Notes: generated by a model not told the origin, from the letters alone. Positions 31,901-40,060 are shown, numbered from the stretch's first letter. The stretch: 64,000 nt of DNA from Sciurus carolinensis (GCF_902686445.1 NC_062214.1:95150738-95214737); one strand, 5' to 3'. Program-made: numbers and translations.

Positions 31901-34900
31901 GGATTTGAAATTGAGGAATAGTAACAATGAACTCAACTTTTATTCTACATACTCTATGTACTTCTGTATTGTTTTGCTGTTTCACAGCAGTTTCATATGT
32001 AACTAAAAATAAAAGCTGGAATGGTTCACACCTGTCATCCCACCCACTAGGGAGGCTGAGGCAGGAAGATCACAAGTTTGAGGCCAGTCTTGGCAAATTA
32101 GCAAGACCCTGTGTAAAATAAAAAAATAAAAAGGGCAGGGGGTTAGTTAAGTGATAGAGTGCCCTGGGTTCAATCCCTACTACTGCAAAAAATATAAAAA
32201 TCACTTTTAAAAAACGATGTGTTGGGCTGAGTTTGTGGCTCAATGATGGAGCACTTGCCTAGCACATGTGAGGCACTGGGTTTGATTCTCAGCAGTGCAT
32301 ATAAATAAATAAATAAAAAGGTTCACTGACAACTAAAAAAAAAAAAAAAGTTGTGAACAATTGTGCTTATTTCCCTTTTACATGCAGTTTTTGTGTTAGG
32401 GAAAATTAGGCCATAAAACATTTTTATACTTGAATAAGGACTATCCCTGACAGTGAATCATCTGAATTTCTGTTAACTCCCCAGTGTATCTTTTTGGATC
32501 TAGTCTCTGTGATGACATATATCCTCTTTTACTTCTAGTTCCCCAACTTGACTGGGAGCTACCTGGGAGCTCAGATGATGGTTTAACTTGTTTGCCCAGC
32601 AAGCAAGGTACTAATTAATAACCCTTTTTCTTCCTTTCAAACCACTCAGTGTTTACCAAGGTTTCATCAATCAGCAAAACACAGTTTTCTCCAAAAACTG
32701 CAGGGTAATAACTTCTGTTAATGGTTGGAATTATAGTCTCAAAAGTCAGGGCTCTTTGGGATTCAGTTGCCTCACCTGCTACAAGGCAAGAAGTCTGCTT
32801 TCCAGGTTTGCAGAAAGGAAAAGATAGTATTCAGTTAGACTTCTGAGAACATCTGCTTTCAGGGACACAGGGCTTATGTTATAAGCTTTCTAGGAAAGTT
32901 GCTAGAAACTCCTGTGCTCAACTGGCATTTGTACAACTCCAGGGACTGGCTATAAAGAAGCAGTGATGACTCTGCAAAGAGAGCAGGTGAAAAAGTAAAA
33001 GCCAGAGACAGGGAAGCAGAGGGACTCACTTTTCAGAAGGTGGGGAACTTCGCTGTTTTTGAGACAAATTATTTGAATTGGAAAGAACAGTTGTTCATTA
33101 ATCCCTGATAACTTCTAAAACTATAAAATTCAGCTATATCTTCTAACCACAGAAGTGACTTTTATATGAAATAAGCTCCAGTCCATAATGGTTTATCTGA
33201 AACATGGCATCCTCAATTTTGTCAAAAAGTTAAAGGATTCCACAGAGCGAGTGGCTCAAGAGGCTGAGGCAGGAGGATCATGAGTTCAAAGCCAGTCTCA
33301 GTAACTCAGCGAGACCCTGTCTCTCAATAAAATACAAAAAGGGCTAAGGATGTGGATCAGTGGTTGAGCACTCCCAGGTTCAATCTCTGGTACCAAAAAT
33401 AAATAAATAAATAAATAAGGTAAAAGAGCCATTCAAGGAGATATGGAATAAACAGACCCAAAAAGGGTGAAATTGTAAAGGTCACAAGAAACAATTTTTC
33501 CTTTCTTTCTTCTTTCATAACTTTATTTATTCATTCAGTGCTAGGGACTGAACCCAGGGCTGTACATGGTAAGCACAGCCTTTACCACTGAGTTATACAC
33601 CAAGCCCTGGTATAGCTGGCCTTTTTGTTGTTGTTGTTGGCGTCGATGGACCTTTATTTTGTTTATTTATTTATATGAGGTGCTGAGAATCAAACCCAGT
33701 GCCTCAAACATGATAGGCAAGCACTCTACCTCTGAGTTACAACTCCAGCACATACTGGGCCTTTTCTAATTGGCCTTTCTTCTTCACTGATTTGAAAAGT
33801 TATGTACCTATAGTAAAAGTTTGAAAATTTTAAGGAAAATGAAAATCTTAAGCCCAATATTTAAAAGGAACTCCCATTAATATTATATAAATGCACACTT
33901 TAAAGAGAAATAGTTATAATCTGATTTTCCCACTTGATGTTATAAGCATTTTGACATCTTGAAATGCTTTGCTAAAACATGATATTTATGATTGCATAAT
34001 ACTTCATCAAATACTTATTTAACTGATCTCCTAATAGAGGATACCACTCTACCAGGTAAGAGATATTTCTTCATTTCAGCACCATTTAATAAGTCTTTGA
34101 CTATCCCTCTGGTCTTTTTTTGTTTGTTTGTTTGACCTACTGTAAAAACAGACTTATTGGATATATAAAATAACCATCTGAAATACACTGCCAAATCATC
34201 CTTCTGCAAATGTAGGAGAAAACAAAAAAAGTCACCCATGTAAAATGCTGTTTTCATAAACAGCACTTTTTCCAACCATGGCCTGTAGGTAAAACCTAGA
34301 GACCTTCAAGGAAAGGTCTCCTAAAGGAAGGTCAATACTGAATGTTTGCTCTGAGCTCCAGTTCTTGATTTGAAGCCCTATCTCCTGTTTAAAGATTTCT
34401 TTTTCCAACCATGGCCCCAGGAAGATGCTGGCAAGTCTGTCTCTCCTTCAGATATTGCAGGCACATTTCCAGGCAGATATCCCTCTGTTACCTCTACAAA
34501 TCTAAAGCCAAAGAGGACATGTGTCCCAAACCTATCTCCCTCTCCTGACTTACATACTGTTTTTAAGTTATTCCATAATGATTTATTTAACACTCAAGTT
34601 GCTTAAGGTTCTCGCTCTTCTTAAAATAATTCACCTAAAGTATTCTTTCTCAATACTGGATGATGTCCTTGAGATCCTAACACATTCAATATTTCTTAGA
34701 ACCTTGCACAGATACCAGAATGCAGGCAGGTGCTTAGAGGAAACCTAAACTAGTTCAAGACTCCTACCACTTCTTGCTTGGACAATTGTTAATACCTCCT
34801 AACACTGCTTCCATCACTTCTCTCCTCCTCAAAACTTTTCAGTATCCTCACTACCTAATGACATCAAATCTAAATTTCAAGGAATTCAAATCCAATTGCA

Positions 34901-37900
34901 ACCTTCTTCCTCAAACTACCTTATTGACTTAATTTAAATCTGCAGACTCCTTGAACAGACATGACTACAGGCCAATTTCCACTTTGGGGCCTTGATTTTT
35001 GTTGCTAATTTGGTTCCCCAAAACATTCCCTTTCCAATCAGCTTTTCTCTACTAAAAATCAACCAGGAGCCAGGAACAGTGGCACATGCCTATAATCCCA
35101 GTTACACAGGAGGCTAAGCAGGAGGATCACAAGTTGGAGGCCAACTTGGATATTAGCAAGGATTCATCTTAGCGGGGGTGGGAATAAAAATCAACATTAA
35201 AGGATGAAGTTAGCCCTGAATACTTTCATTGCTTAGGGTTCTCTCTCTCCTTTAGGAGCCCTTTCCTAAGGACAACACAGGTCTATCCCAGTTATTTGAC
35301 ATTCATTCAGTCATATATTGCCTGAAATTATCTAGTATCACATTCTAGGATTACCAACTTTAATTTCCAGAACATATGCCCATTCTAGACAAGTATCCTG
35401 AAAATAAGAGGTCTCTTTAGCAGTTTTAACACTATTAGAAATATACAGAAGTGTACAATAGAGATATTTCTCAAATATATCCAATGTTTAATTTTGAAAA
35501 ATCTCAAACATACAATATGTATTTTTTAGGCTAGAAATAATGAAGTAGTTATTATTATATGTTGGCACCTACAATGGTGCCTCTCTCATTGTAAATGCGT
35601 AAGTAATCCATAAATGAAAGTACACATGAACTTGAACATGGTGAAAGGAGAACAGTTTGATGGATCCATTAGCATTGTGACTGAATGAGCTAATTAGTCA
35701 TAGAGAATACAATTTATCAACATAGAACTTTAGTATTACCTTACTCTCACATAAATTTGGGTCTCAGAATTATGGGCCTTCGATTATAAGCAAGGTTATT
35801 CTTTTAGAGAATTAATTTAACAAAATCTACCAAATTTCACTGAGATCACAGGATTTATTCAGGAATTAAAGTAATTAACATTATTCGAGACCATAACATT
35901 AAATTGAGATGCCAAAGGACAGCTCTACCTGTGAATGTTCTTCAAAAATTGTAGTCTAACTAAAACCAAGCTACTCCATTAAGTGTGTTTGTAAATTCAG
36001 AACTTCCTACCTTTGGAGCTAACATTTCCATCTGTACTGGTTTCACAGAAGCAGTAGGTTTCAGTTTGTTGACATTTGTTGCTTTGGTGGGCTGAACTGA
36101 TACTTTGGTGTTTTGAGTTTTCTACAAGGAAAATACAGGATAGGGCAAGACAGTCAATGTTGTACTTCAGTGATACACACACAAAAAAATCAGCCTCTAA
36201 TGCACATTTTACCTCTTAGTTGTTACCTTCACTACTTGTGCTGCTCTGGTTGTAACTCTATTTCCAATTTCTTCTAAAACCCCACGCCTAATAGTCACAT
36301 GACTCTTAGCTTTAGAATTAACTCCTGTGTCAATATTTTCCAAATCAGTGGACACCTAAAAAAAAAAAAAAAAAAAGAAAAAGAAAAAGTTAATGAGGTA
36401 TTACAATGACTAAAATATTTAGCTAATGTCAGATATTCAATTTTAGAATTGCTCTGGAAATGAATATGCTAAGATCCATTTGCAAAAGGGAAAAGGTACA
36501 TGTTAGGAAGTCTAGATATGCTATTTGTGATTAATAACATCATTCTAAATTAGGCACATCATCATTCATAAATCATAGTTTTTTTTTTTCAAGAAACAAG
36601 TTTATTTAAGCAGCAGCGATCCAGAGGAGTGAATATAAAATCTCTGGAATCCGGGACTAGAAACTCTTTTGAGATTTATATTCAGTGGGTGGTTAAACAA
36701 CAAGGCGGTAAACATAACAGTTACTTTTTGTTTCATATACATATTATTTATAATAAAGATCCTTCACTAATCTTGCAAAACTATTTGGATATTTAAGTGG
36801 GTCTGTAAGAGAACTTCAAAGCTTCACAAATAAATAATTATTTCTCATGTAGCACCCACGTCACATGCTAGATATCCCTGTATATTAAAAACCTACATTT
36901 ATTTAGTTGAAATTCTTTCTTTACAGAGTTGAATAACAAGTGCATTCAAGATAAATAATTAAAAAGCTATAACATCAGTACTTAATAATAGTTCTGGCTG
37001 TTTAAAATTCTGATGTTTAAACCTTTGATTAGTATACCTTCTAGAAATAAGAAATGTTCCTATAGAGATGATCTTTTAGAAATATGGTTTTTAAAAATGA
37101 GGTTGTCATAGTGTAGATTCTCTCTTATACTAAGGATATTTAATGGAAATAGTTTTCTTGGGTATAACAGTTTTAGCTCTCAAATTCTAAGCTTAACCAG
37201 CTTTATTCAGAACATACTTAGAAACAAAACTTGCTAGGAAAAGCAGTTTATACCACTTTTATTGTAAAAATGATAAACATTTCATGAGAAAAAAAAATCT
37301 CTGAGAGTTGGGGATCCTACAGGAGATTTGAGTGGACCTACCAGGACAGACAGAAGGGCCAGGGAAAACTGTAGCCCTTCCTGAGCAGAAAGAACCTGAG
37401 TTTACAGGATAAATTAGACAAAAAAGTTTGTTAGTTTAATTATTCCAGCATAGTTGCCAATTTTAAAAAGTGTTTGAAAATTTAATGCTTATGGATTAAA
37501 GTCTTGTAATGTGACCAAGTCTAAATTCATCTGGAATGGAAAACTGGCAGCTTTTAACTAGCCTTGTAGCCAGGAGGATGGAACTCAGCTGCGTCAGGTC
37601 CTCTAGTTTTCAGCAAAGCAAAAGTAAATCCAGGTACAATTCAAGCCCACAGGAGAAATACCAAACACTAATAAGACTTTGATTTGTGCAAATATAAATG
37701 ATTTAGACTCTTTTCTTTCAGTATGTAATACTGGTTCAAATTCTACGTGAAATTTCTACATTTAAGAAATTATGTTTTTAAGAGGACAAACCCATACATC
37801 AATGAACTTGACCTGGAAGACATAATGTGTAAAATAAGTGGGAAACTCACACAAAGCAAAACGTGAAAAATCTGAAAAACTGCCATGACCATAGCACTTG

Positions 37901-38384
37901 ACCGACTATGGAATGTCTTCCAGTCCTTCTCCCCACCCCCCACCAAAGATTAGCCTTAGTCTATGGCAGAGTTTTGAGAAAAGAGGAAGGAAATCCCAAG
38001 AACCTGTATTTAGACAACTAACAACAAAGACCACTGGCTGAGTAACAGGCCTACTAATGGGGAGGTTCCCTTGACAGGTGCCACCTCCCAGGAGCTTTCC
38101 TACATTCACCTCTTCCACCCGAAGGAGGAAGTGGGAACTGGAGAGCTTAACTGAGACCCGGAGAGGCCCGCCAGAGAGGGCTAGCCGTAGGGCCGGGGAC
38201 GCCAGGGAATCCCTGAGCTCCGGAGAAAGGAAAAGCAGCCCCAGTTGGAATGAAGAGGTACGGAACAGGAGAGAGAAACGAGAGGCTGATAGAGAAGGAG
38301 GGATGGGGACGGCGAAACACAAGGTGCGGTCCCTGCGAGGGGGTGACCAGGCACACTCACCGTCGGGCGTCGGAGCAGCGCCAT
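19824..38384 (-). CDS. CCNB2: CCNB2 (G2/mitotic-specific cyclin B2), complete gene, nine coding exons
   Basis: Cyclin B2 activates CDK1 at G2/M and localises mainly to the Golgi and centrosome region. Joining 38361-38384, 36227-36355, 36011-36121, 29414-29584, 29167-29325, 26847-27083, 26407-26547, 21017-21127 and 19824-19934 gives 1194 bases, which is 397 residues plus TAG (human, from memory, 398). Residues 1-8 are MALLRRPT. A destruction box RGVLEEIGN lies near residues 32-40. The cyclin box opens around [13 protein letters not shown] (about 164-176) and continues through [10 protein letters not shown], and the second cyclin fold contains [17 protein letters not shown]. The protein ends ASPLMGRS. 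Every internal junction is phase 0 with GT-AG borders, and no frame disruption was seen. The gene is convergent with MYO1E (tails about 7 kb apart) and lies downstream of RNF111 in the same direction. The promoter is described separately. Confidence 0.97.
19935..21016 (-). other. CCNB2: CCNB2 intron 8
   Basis: It begins with gtaagt (at exon 8) and ends in ttctacag. I recognise no repeat. Frames on both strands at 19950-20318 are non-coding by context. Confidence 0.6.
21017..21127 (-). CDS. CCNB2: CCNB2 coding exon 8
   Basis: It encodes 37 residues, [20 protein letters not shown] through ENLTKFI, which continue the C-terminal cyclin fold. The acceptor is gttttag and the donor is gtaagt. The 5.3 kb intron on its 5' side is packed with SINEs. 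Confidence 0.98.
21525..21729 (+). mobile_element. B1-dID dimeric SINE, 10-bp TSD
   Basis: It shows ggcacagtggtgcatgcctg, taatcccagttacttggg, then gggccggggaggtagctcag. The target duplication aaaagtgccc lies at 21515-21524 and 21730-21739. Confidence 0.95.
21992..22057. repeat. AT-rich inverted repeat (28-bp arms, 2 mismatches)
   Basis: The left arm accatatgtgaaaatatac-aaactttttt pairs with the right arm aaaaagtttgtatattttca-tatgtggt around a short AT loop. Confidence 0.85.
22627..22730 (+). mobile_element. ID-type SINE with long A tail
   Basis: It shows gagctggggatacagctcag and ccctgggttcaatctcc, followed by about 27 A. Confidence 0.9.
23000..23117 (+). mobile_element. B1-type SINE, diverged
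   Basis: It shows tgcctgtaatcctggctact, caggaggctaaggc and gagttcaagacatagtgagacc. Confidence 0.8.
23119..23320 (+). mobile_element. B1-dID dimeric SINE
   Basis: The B1 half ggcatggcggtgcaggc...ctgctattcaggagg is followed by the ID half cactgtggatacagctcagtag. Confidence 0.88.
23438..23530 (+). mobile_element. ID-type SINE
   Basis: It shows aggctagggatgtaggtcag, tggtagagtacttacc and ctctgggttcaatcccc. Confidence 0.9.
23600..23815 (-). mobile_element. B1-dID dimeric SINE
   Basis: In reverse, ctctaccactgagctacatc (ID half) is followed by cctcagcctctcaagtagctg (B1 half). Confidence 0.92.
23822..23925. repeat. CT-rich (CTTT/TCCA) microsatellite
   Basis: Runs of ttcctttctttccttcc and then ctatctatccatcta lie between two SINEs. 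Confidence 0.9.
23926..24006 (-). mobile_element. ID-type SINE
   Basis: It shows agtactggggattgaaccta ... tctccagccc, the reverse complement of the ID core. Confidence 0.9.
24473..24617 (+). mobile_element. ID-type SINE, long-tail subtype
   Basis: It shows ggggctgggattttggctca, gtggtagagcgcttgc and ggttcgattctcagcacc, then the subtype tail aaataaaggtattgtgtcca, tctacaactaaaaa and (AAAC)n. Confidence 0.93.
24626..24712 (+). mobile_element. ID-type SINE
   Basis: It shows gggctgagggtacagctcag and ggttcaattctcagcacc with an AAAT-type tail. Confidence 0.88.
24945..25125 (-). mobile_element. B1-dID dimeric SINE, diverged
   Basis: It shows gagattaaacccaggga...ctaaactatatcccc, then tgagacaaggtctcactaaa and gtacctgggattataggca. 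Confidence 0.88.
25138..25231 (-). mobile_element. ID-type SINE, 14-bp TSD
   Basis: It shows cggtgctggggattgaaccc and caactgagctatctccccag. The target duplication cttacaaaactttt lies at 25124-25137 and 25232-25245. A 38-bp tandem duplication overlaps its right border. Confidence 0.95.
25216..25291. repeat. Perfect 38-bp tandem duplication
   Basis: The unit at 25216-25253 (starts gctatctccccagcccc, ends tttgaaataaa) is repeated without mismatch at 25254-25291. Confidence 0.97.
26407..26547 (-). CDS. CCNB2: CCNB2 coding exon 7 (second cyclin fold)
   Basis: It encodes 47 residues, [20 protein letters not shown] through VLGQGKW, the first helices of the C-terminal cyclin domain. The donor is gtgagt. 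The acceptor is cttctttcatag. Confidence 0.98.
26847..27083 (-). CDS. CCNB2: CCNB2 coding exon 6 (cyclin box core)
   Basis: It is the largest exon, with 79 residues from [20 protein letters not shown] to RRASKAGE. It carries the cyclin-fold helices with [22 protein letters not shown] and [11 protein letters not shown]. The donor is gtaagt and the acceptor is gttttcaattag. Confidence 0.98.
27260..27460 (+). repeat. MIR element
   Basis: It shows gagtactgacttcgtgccaag and cacagtgccgaagattctaac, later aactctaggaagtac and agctcaagatcactcagttg, typical of MIR. Confidence 0.7.
28395..28940. mobile_element. Old non-autonomous DNA transposon (Tigger/mariner-like), split by a SINE
   Basis: The left end gagcatccctaattttaaaa and the right end gggacactcaacctgtat are inverted versions of the familiar 'acaggttgagcatccctaat' terminus. 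The 'ctgaaatgctccaaaattc' block near the left end is also characteristic. The family name is not certain. Confidence 0.6.
28638..28831 (-). mobile_element. B1-dID dimeric SINE, 16-bp TSD
   Basis: It shows ggtactggggattgaatcc...tactgagctacatccccag and then cctcccaaactgctgggatta. Near-perfect target duplication catctccaagatattt lies at 28622-28637, with one mismatch at 28832-28847. Confidence 0.94.
29167..29325 (-). CDS. CCNB2: CCNB2 coding exon 5 (start of cyclin box)
   Basis: It encodes 53 residues, [17 protein letters not shown] through MDRFLQ, including the cyclin-box signature [13 protein letters not shown]. The MRAIL segment is the hydrophobic-patch/CDK-binding helix of mitotic cyclins. 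The donor is gtaagt and the acceptor is tcaccaacag. Confidence 0.98.
29414..29584 (-). CDS. CCNB2: CCNB2 coding exon 4
   Basis: It encodes 57 residues, [20 protein letters not shown] through YQYLRQLE, the segment leading into the cyclin box. The acceptor is gttggtgtag. The donor is gtgggt, with G at the position that is usually A. Confidence 0.97.
29675..29785. repeat. L2/MIR-type 3' tail
   Basis: It shows agaatgtaagctctatatgc ... catagtaggtactcaataaat, the characteristic 3' end of old L2/MIR repeats. Confidence 0.7.
31130..31390 (+). mobile_element. LINE-1 3' UTR fragment
   Basis: It shows actcacatgtgaactctaaaa, gatggtcaccagaagttaagg, gatggggagaggtttggtca and caaaactacaagaaagg-like trailing sequence, typical of the end of rodent L1s. 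Confidence 0.7.
32005..32205 (+). mobile_element. B1-dID dimeric SINE
   Basis: It shows ggttcacacctgtcatccca and ggaggctgaggcaggaagatc, then gtgccctgggttcaatcc. Confidence 0.92.
32223..32350 (+). mobile_element. ID-type SINE, long-tail subtype
   Basis: It shows gggctgagtttgtggctcaa and gcacttgcctagcacatgtg, with the tail aaaaggttcactgacaacta. Confidence 0.92.
32351..33237. other. CCNB2 intron 3, unassigned block
   Basis: No repeat or coding structure was recognised. Confidence 0.35.
33238..33418 (+). mobile_element. B1-dID dimeric SINE
   Basis: It shows ggctcaagaggctgaggcag, gaggatcatgagttcaaagc, gggctaaggatgtggatcag and an AAAT tail. The 5' end is truncated. Confidence 0.92.
33527..33608 (-). 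mobile_element. ID-type SINE
   Basis: It shows agtgctagggactgaaccca and accactgagttatacaccaa. Confidence 0.88.
33625..33752 (-). mobile_element. ID-type SINE, long-tail subtype
   Basis: It shows the GTT-repeat and cgatggacctttattttg tail, then gaatcaaacccagtgcctc and ctgagttacaactccagc. Confidence 0.88.
34745..35350. mobile_element. L2 element interrupted by a B1 SINE
   Basis: C-rich strand text such as cacttctctcctcctcaaaac, ctttgcaacc-like 'ttgcaaccttcttcctcaaac' and aaacattccctttccaatc resembles L2. It resumes after the SINE with ctctctctcctttaggagcc. Confidence 0.55.
35064..35184 (+). mobile_element. B1 SINE, 11-bp TSD
   Basis: It shows ccaggaacagtggcacatgc and ctataatcccagttacacagg. 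The target duplication taaaaatcaac lies at 35053-35063 and 35185-35195. Confidence 0.93.
36011..36121 (-). CDS. CCNB2: CCNB2 coding exon 3
   Basis: It encodes 37 residues ([19 protein letters not shown] through MEMLAPK) of the lysine-rich, probably disordered N-terminal region between the destruction box and the cyclin box. The acceptor is ttccttgtag and the donor is gtagga. Only 105 bases separate it from exon 2. Confidence 0.96.
36227..36355 (-). CDS. CCNB2: CCNB2 coding exon 2 (destruction box)
   Basis: It encodes 43 residues from [11 protein letters not shown] to RAAQVVK. It includes RGVLEEIGN, an RxxL destruction box recognised by the APC/C in B-type cyclins. The acceptor is preceded by an unusually long T-rich tract (36358-36391). 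The donor is gtaaca, weaker than the other donors of the gene. Confidence 0.96.
36356..38360 (-). other. CCNB2: CCNB2 intron 1
   Basis: It begins at the gtgagt donor next to the CpG island and ends in the long T-rich acceptor tract. A poly-T run with a - strand AATAAA at 36574-36606 looks like a retroposed transcript end. The rest is AT-rich and unassigned. Confidence 0.6.
36574..36800 (-). other. Possible retroposed 3' UTR fragment
   Basis: On the - strand, sequence ending aaataaacttgtttcttg runs straight into a genomic A tract (about 11 A; T on the + strand at 36580-36590). That is the signature of a processed transcript copy. I could not name the parent or find a target duplication, so the left limit is arbitrary. 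Confidence 0.35.
38361..38384 (-). CDS. CCNB2: CCNB2 coding exon 1 (start codon)
   Basis: The ATG is at 38384-38382 (read on the - strand), followed by MALLRRPT and a gtgagt donor at 38360. Only 24 coding bases are present. The start matches the family N-terminus, and the exon sits in a CpG-rich segment directly downstream of the CCAAT/CHR promoter. Confidence 0.95.
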
Positions 38385-38530
38385 GAGGGAAGAGAAACAC
38401 AAGTGTGCCAGCCCGGCCCAGGGAGGGACGCGGACCGGAGCAGAATGGAGCTAGCGTCTGCGGCGCCGTTGGGCCTGCACTTCAAGCCCGCACCACTGGA
38501 ATCTTCGGCGAGGTCTCCTTGTTCTAGGAT
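38385..38530 (-). other. CCNB2: CCNB2 5' UTR / transcription start region
   Basis: GC-rich sequence lies between the ATG and the CHR element and should contain the start site(s). No TATA box is visible, which fits a CCAAT/CHR-driven cell-cycle promoter. The exact start cannot be fixed from sequence alone. Confidence 0.6.
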
Positions 38531-38539
38531 TCAAATACC

Positions 38540-38627
38540 GCACCTCTCGCGTCCCCATTGGGTGGCTGTACTCACCGCGCGCTCCTCTCATTGGTTAAAC
38601 CAGGAGACGTTCCCGTACACTGATTGG
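38540..38627 (-). promoter_or_regulatory. CCNB2: CCNB2 cell-cycle promoter: three CCAAT boxes at 33-bp spacing plus CHR
   Basis: On the gene strand, CCAAT pentamers lie at 38627-38623, 38594-38590 and 38561-38557, so consecutive boxes start exactly 33 bp apart. Downstream is TTTGAA at 38545-38540, a cell cycle genes homology region (CHR). In the well-studied human CCNB2 promoter, NF-Y binds three CCAAT boxes with 33-bp spacing, and DREAM/MuvB complexes act at the CHR to repress in G0/G1 and activate in G2/M. The sites are seen directly. Their function here is inferred from that conserved layout. Confidence 0.92.
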
Positions 38628-38714
38628 ATGAATTTTCTTAGCCGGTTTGGTTGTCTTAACAACTAGGGCGGGGATGCGCGTGCGCGGGTACAGATGTGTC
38701 TCTGCCTAGTGTTT

Positions 38715-38912
38715 TTTAAAAAAGTATTTGGTATTCGGTATTGAACCCAGGGGCACTTTTCAAACTGAGCCACGTCCCCAACCCTACTAGGCTCTCACTA
38801 AAATGCTTAGGGCCTCGTTAAATTACTAAGACTGGTTGCAAACTTGAGATCTTCTTGCTTCAGCCTCCCCAGTCACTCGGATTACAGGCAGGAGCCACCG
38901 CGCTGAGCTCAT
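38715..38912 (-). mobile_element. B1-dID dimeric SINE just upstream of the CCNB2 promoter
   Basis: It shows cggtattgaacccaggggca, ctgagccacgtccccaaccc, then cttcagcctccccagtcac. It lies about 90 bases beyond the distal CCAAT box. Confidence 0.92.
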
Positions 38913-39454
38913 TATCATTCCCTCCCTCCGTCCCTCAAGACCTTACCCTGGCTATGTTAAGGTTGGTACTGAGTGGGCGGAAGTGGGATCTAGGAAAATA
39001 CCCTGGACGTGCCATATCTGACCCGTATTCCTCTTCCAGAAATATCAAGTCCACGTGGAGGTGGGATGGCCTGGAAACAGGCACTTCTGGGTCGCTTAGC
39101 GCTGTAGTCGGGTTAAGACTCAAACTTGTAAATTGGGAGAATTGGGCGTTTACGTAGACTATAATTCCCAAGAGAGACAAAATAATTTAAAATAATTCAG
39201 GTTGAAGTGATTTGTCTAATTCATGATTCATGTAAGCTCTCCATTGTATTCCCAGCACCCGGTATTGTTTTGATATTTGGTTGGGGTCCATAAATAAATA
39301 TTAATCGAATAAAAAAATCCTGTAACGTGCCTAAGATTTTAAAATGAGAAATAAGATGTGTCCCAGTCTTGAGGCAGAAGAATGGGAGAACAAAAATCCT
39401 AAGAGATCTACTGTTTGTCCTAGAAAAGAAAGAGAAACAGGAAAAGAAGGCTGT
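38913..39454. other. Intergenic CCNB2-RNF111, first part
   Basis: It includes an L2-type tail at about 39225-39300 (catgtaagctctccattgtat ... gtccataaataaatatta). Nothing else was recognised. Confidence 0.5.
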
Positions 39455-39555
39455 GAGTGTGACTCTGTAGTGAAGCACATGCAAGCGTCCCTGGAATGCT
39501 TGAGGCCCTGGGTTGTCTCCTTAGCATCACAAAACAACAAAACAAAACCCAGGAA
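39455..39555 (+). mobile_element. ID-type SINE, strongly diverged
   Basis: It shows tgactctgtagtgaagcacat, then aatgcttgaggccctgggtt and ccttagcatcacaaaac. Confidence 0.65.
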
Positions 39556-39944
39556 AAGAAAAACCCAACACTCACAGCAAAGGCAATGGAATGTGACTTG
39601 ATATAAGGATTCATCTAAGAATTTAAAAAAGCTTTCTCACAACTTTTTCTCTTTGGCATAGTTCATTTCTCTTTTACTTCAGTAATAATGATGTAACTAA
39701 TCTGAATTAAATTCCTTCCTTTGCCCCAATCCCTGTTAACCGTAGGCATCTGACATTTCCAATCTGAATCTAAAGACAGCAAAAAAGCCAATGTCTCAGC
39801 CGGAAGGCTGTCTGGCAGAAGTTTCCCCTTACAATCAAAGGAGGACCAGAACTTTTGTCTATTCTGACCTTCAACTGATTGGATGAAGCTCACTCACACC
39901 AGGGAGGGGAATTTGCTTTATTCACTCAGTTTCTCATAAGACAA

Positions 39945-40060
39945 TTTCATTTTGTTGCCAAGGCTGGACTCAAACAACTGGGCTCAAGCAATCTCCTCTT
40001 GCCTCAGCCTCTCTAAGAGATGGGATTTCAGGTGCACACCACCACACACAACTAATTCAA
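39945..40060 (-). mobile_element. B1-type SINE, old
   Basis: It shows tgttgccaaggctggactca, agcaatctcctcttgcctcag and ggtgcacaccaccacac. Confidence 0.8.

Larger units (their letters stand above)
29585..36010 (-). other. CCNB2: CCNB2 intron 3
   Basis: A 6.4 kb intron. It contains an L2/MIR-type tail (29675-29785), an L1 3' fragment (31130-31390), several SINEs and an L2 block (34745-35350). No exon-like sequence was found. 29790-31130, 31391-32004 and 35350-36010 show nothing I can name. Confidence 0.65.
38080..38700. promoter_or_regulatory. CpG-rich island at the CCNB2 5' end
   Basis: CpG dinucleotides are frequent here (for example gggccggggacgcc, gtcgggcgtcgg, gacgcggaccgg, gcgcgtgcgcggg), whereas the rest of the window is CpG-poor. 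The segment covers exon 1, the promoter and the first part of intron 1. Boundaries are judged by eye. Confidence 0.75.

Noticed and set aside
37906..38400. 164-residue open frame on the - strand at the CpG island
   Set aside because: It runs through CCNB2 exon 1 and intron 1 in another frame. GC-rich DNA lacks stops by chance, and the established start is the ATG at 38384.
38078..38666. Two + strand frames (102 and 138 residues) across the CCNB2 promoter
   Set aside because: These are CpG-island shadows with no domain. A divergent transcript is possible but not supported by the sequence.
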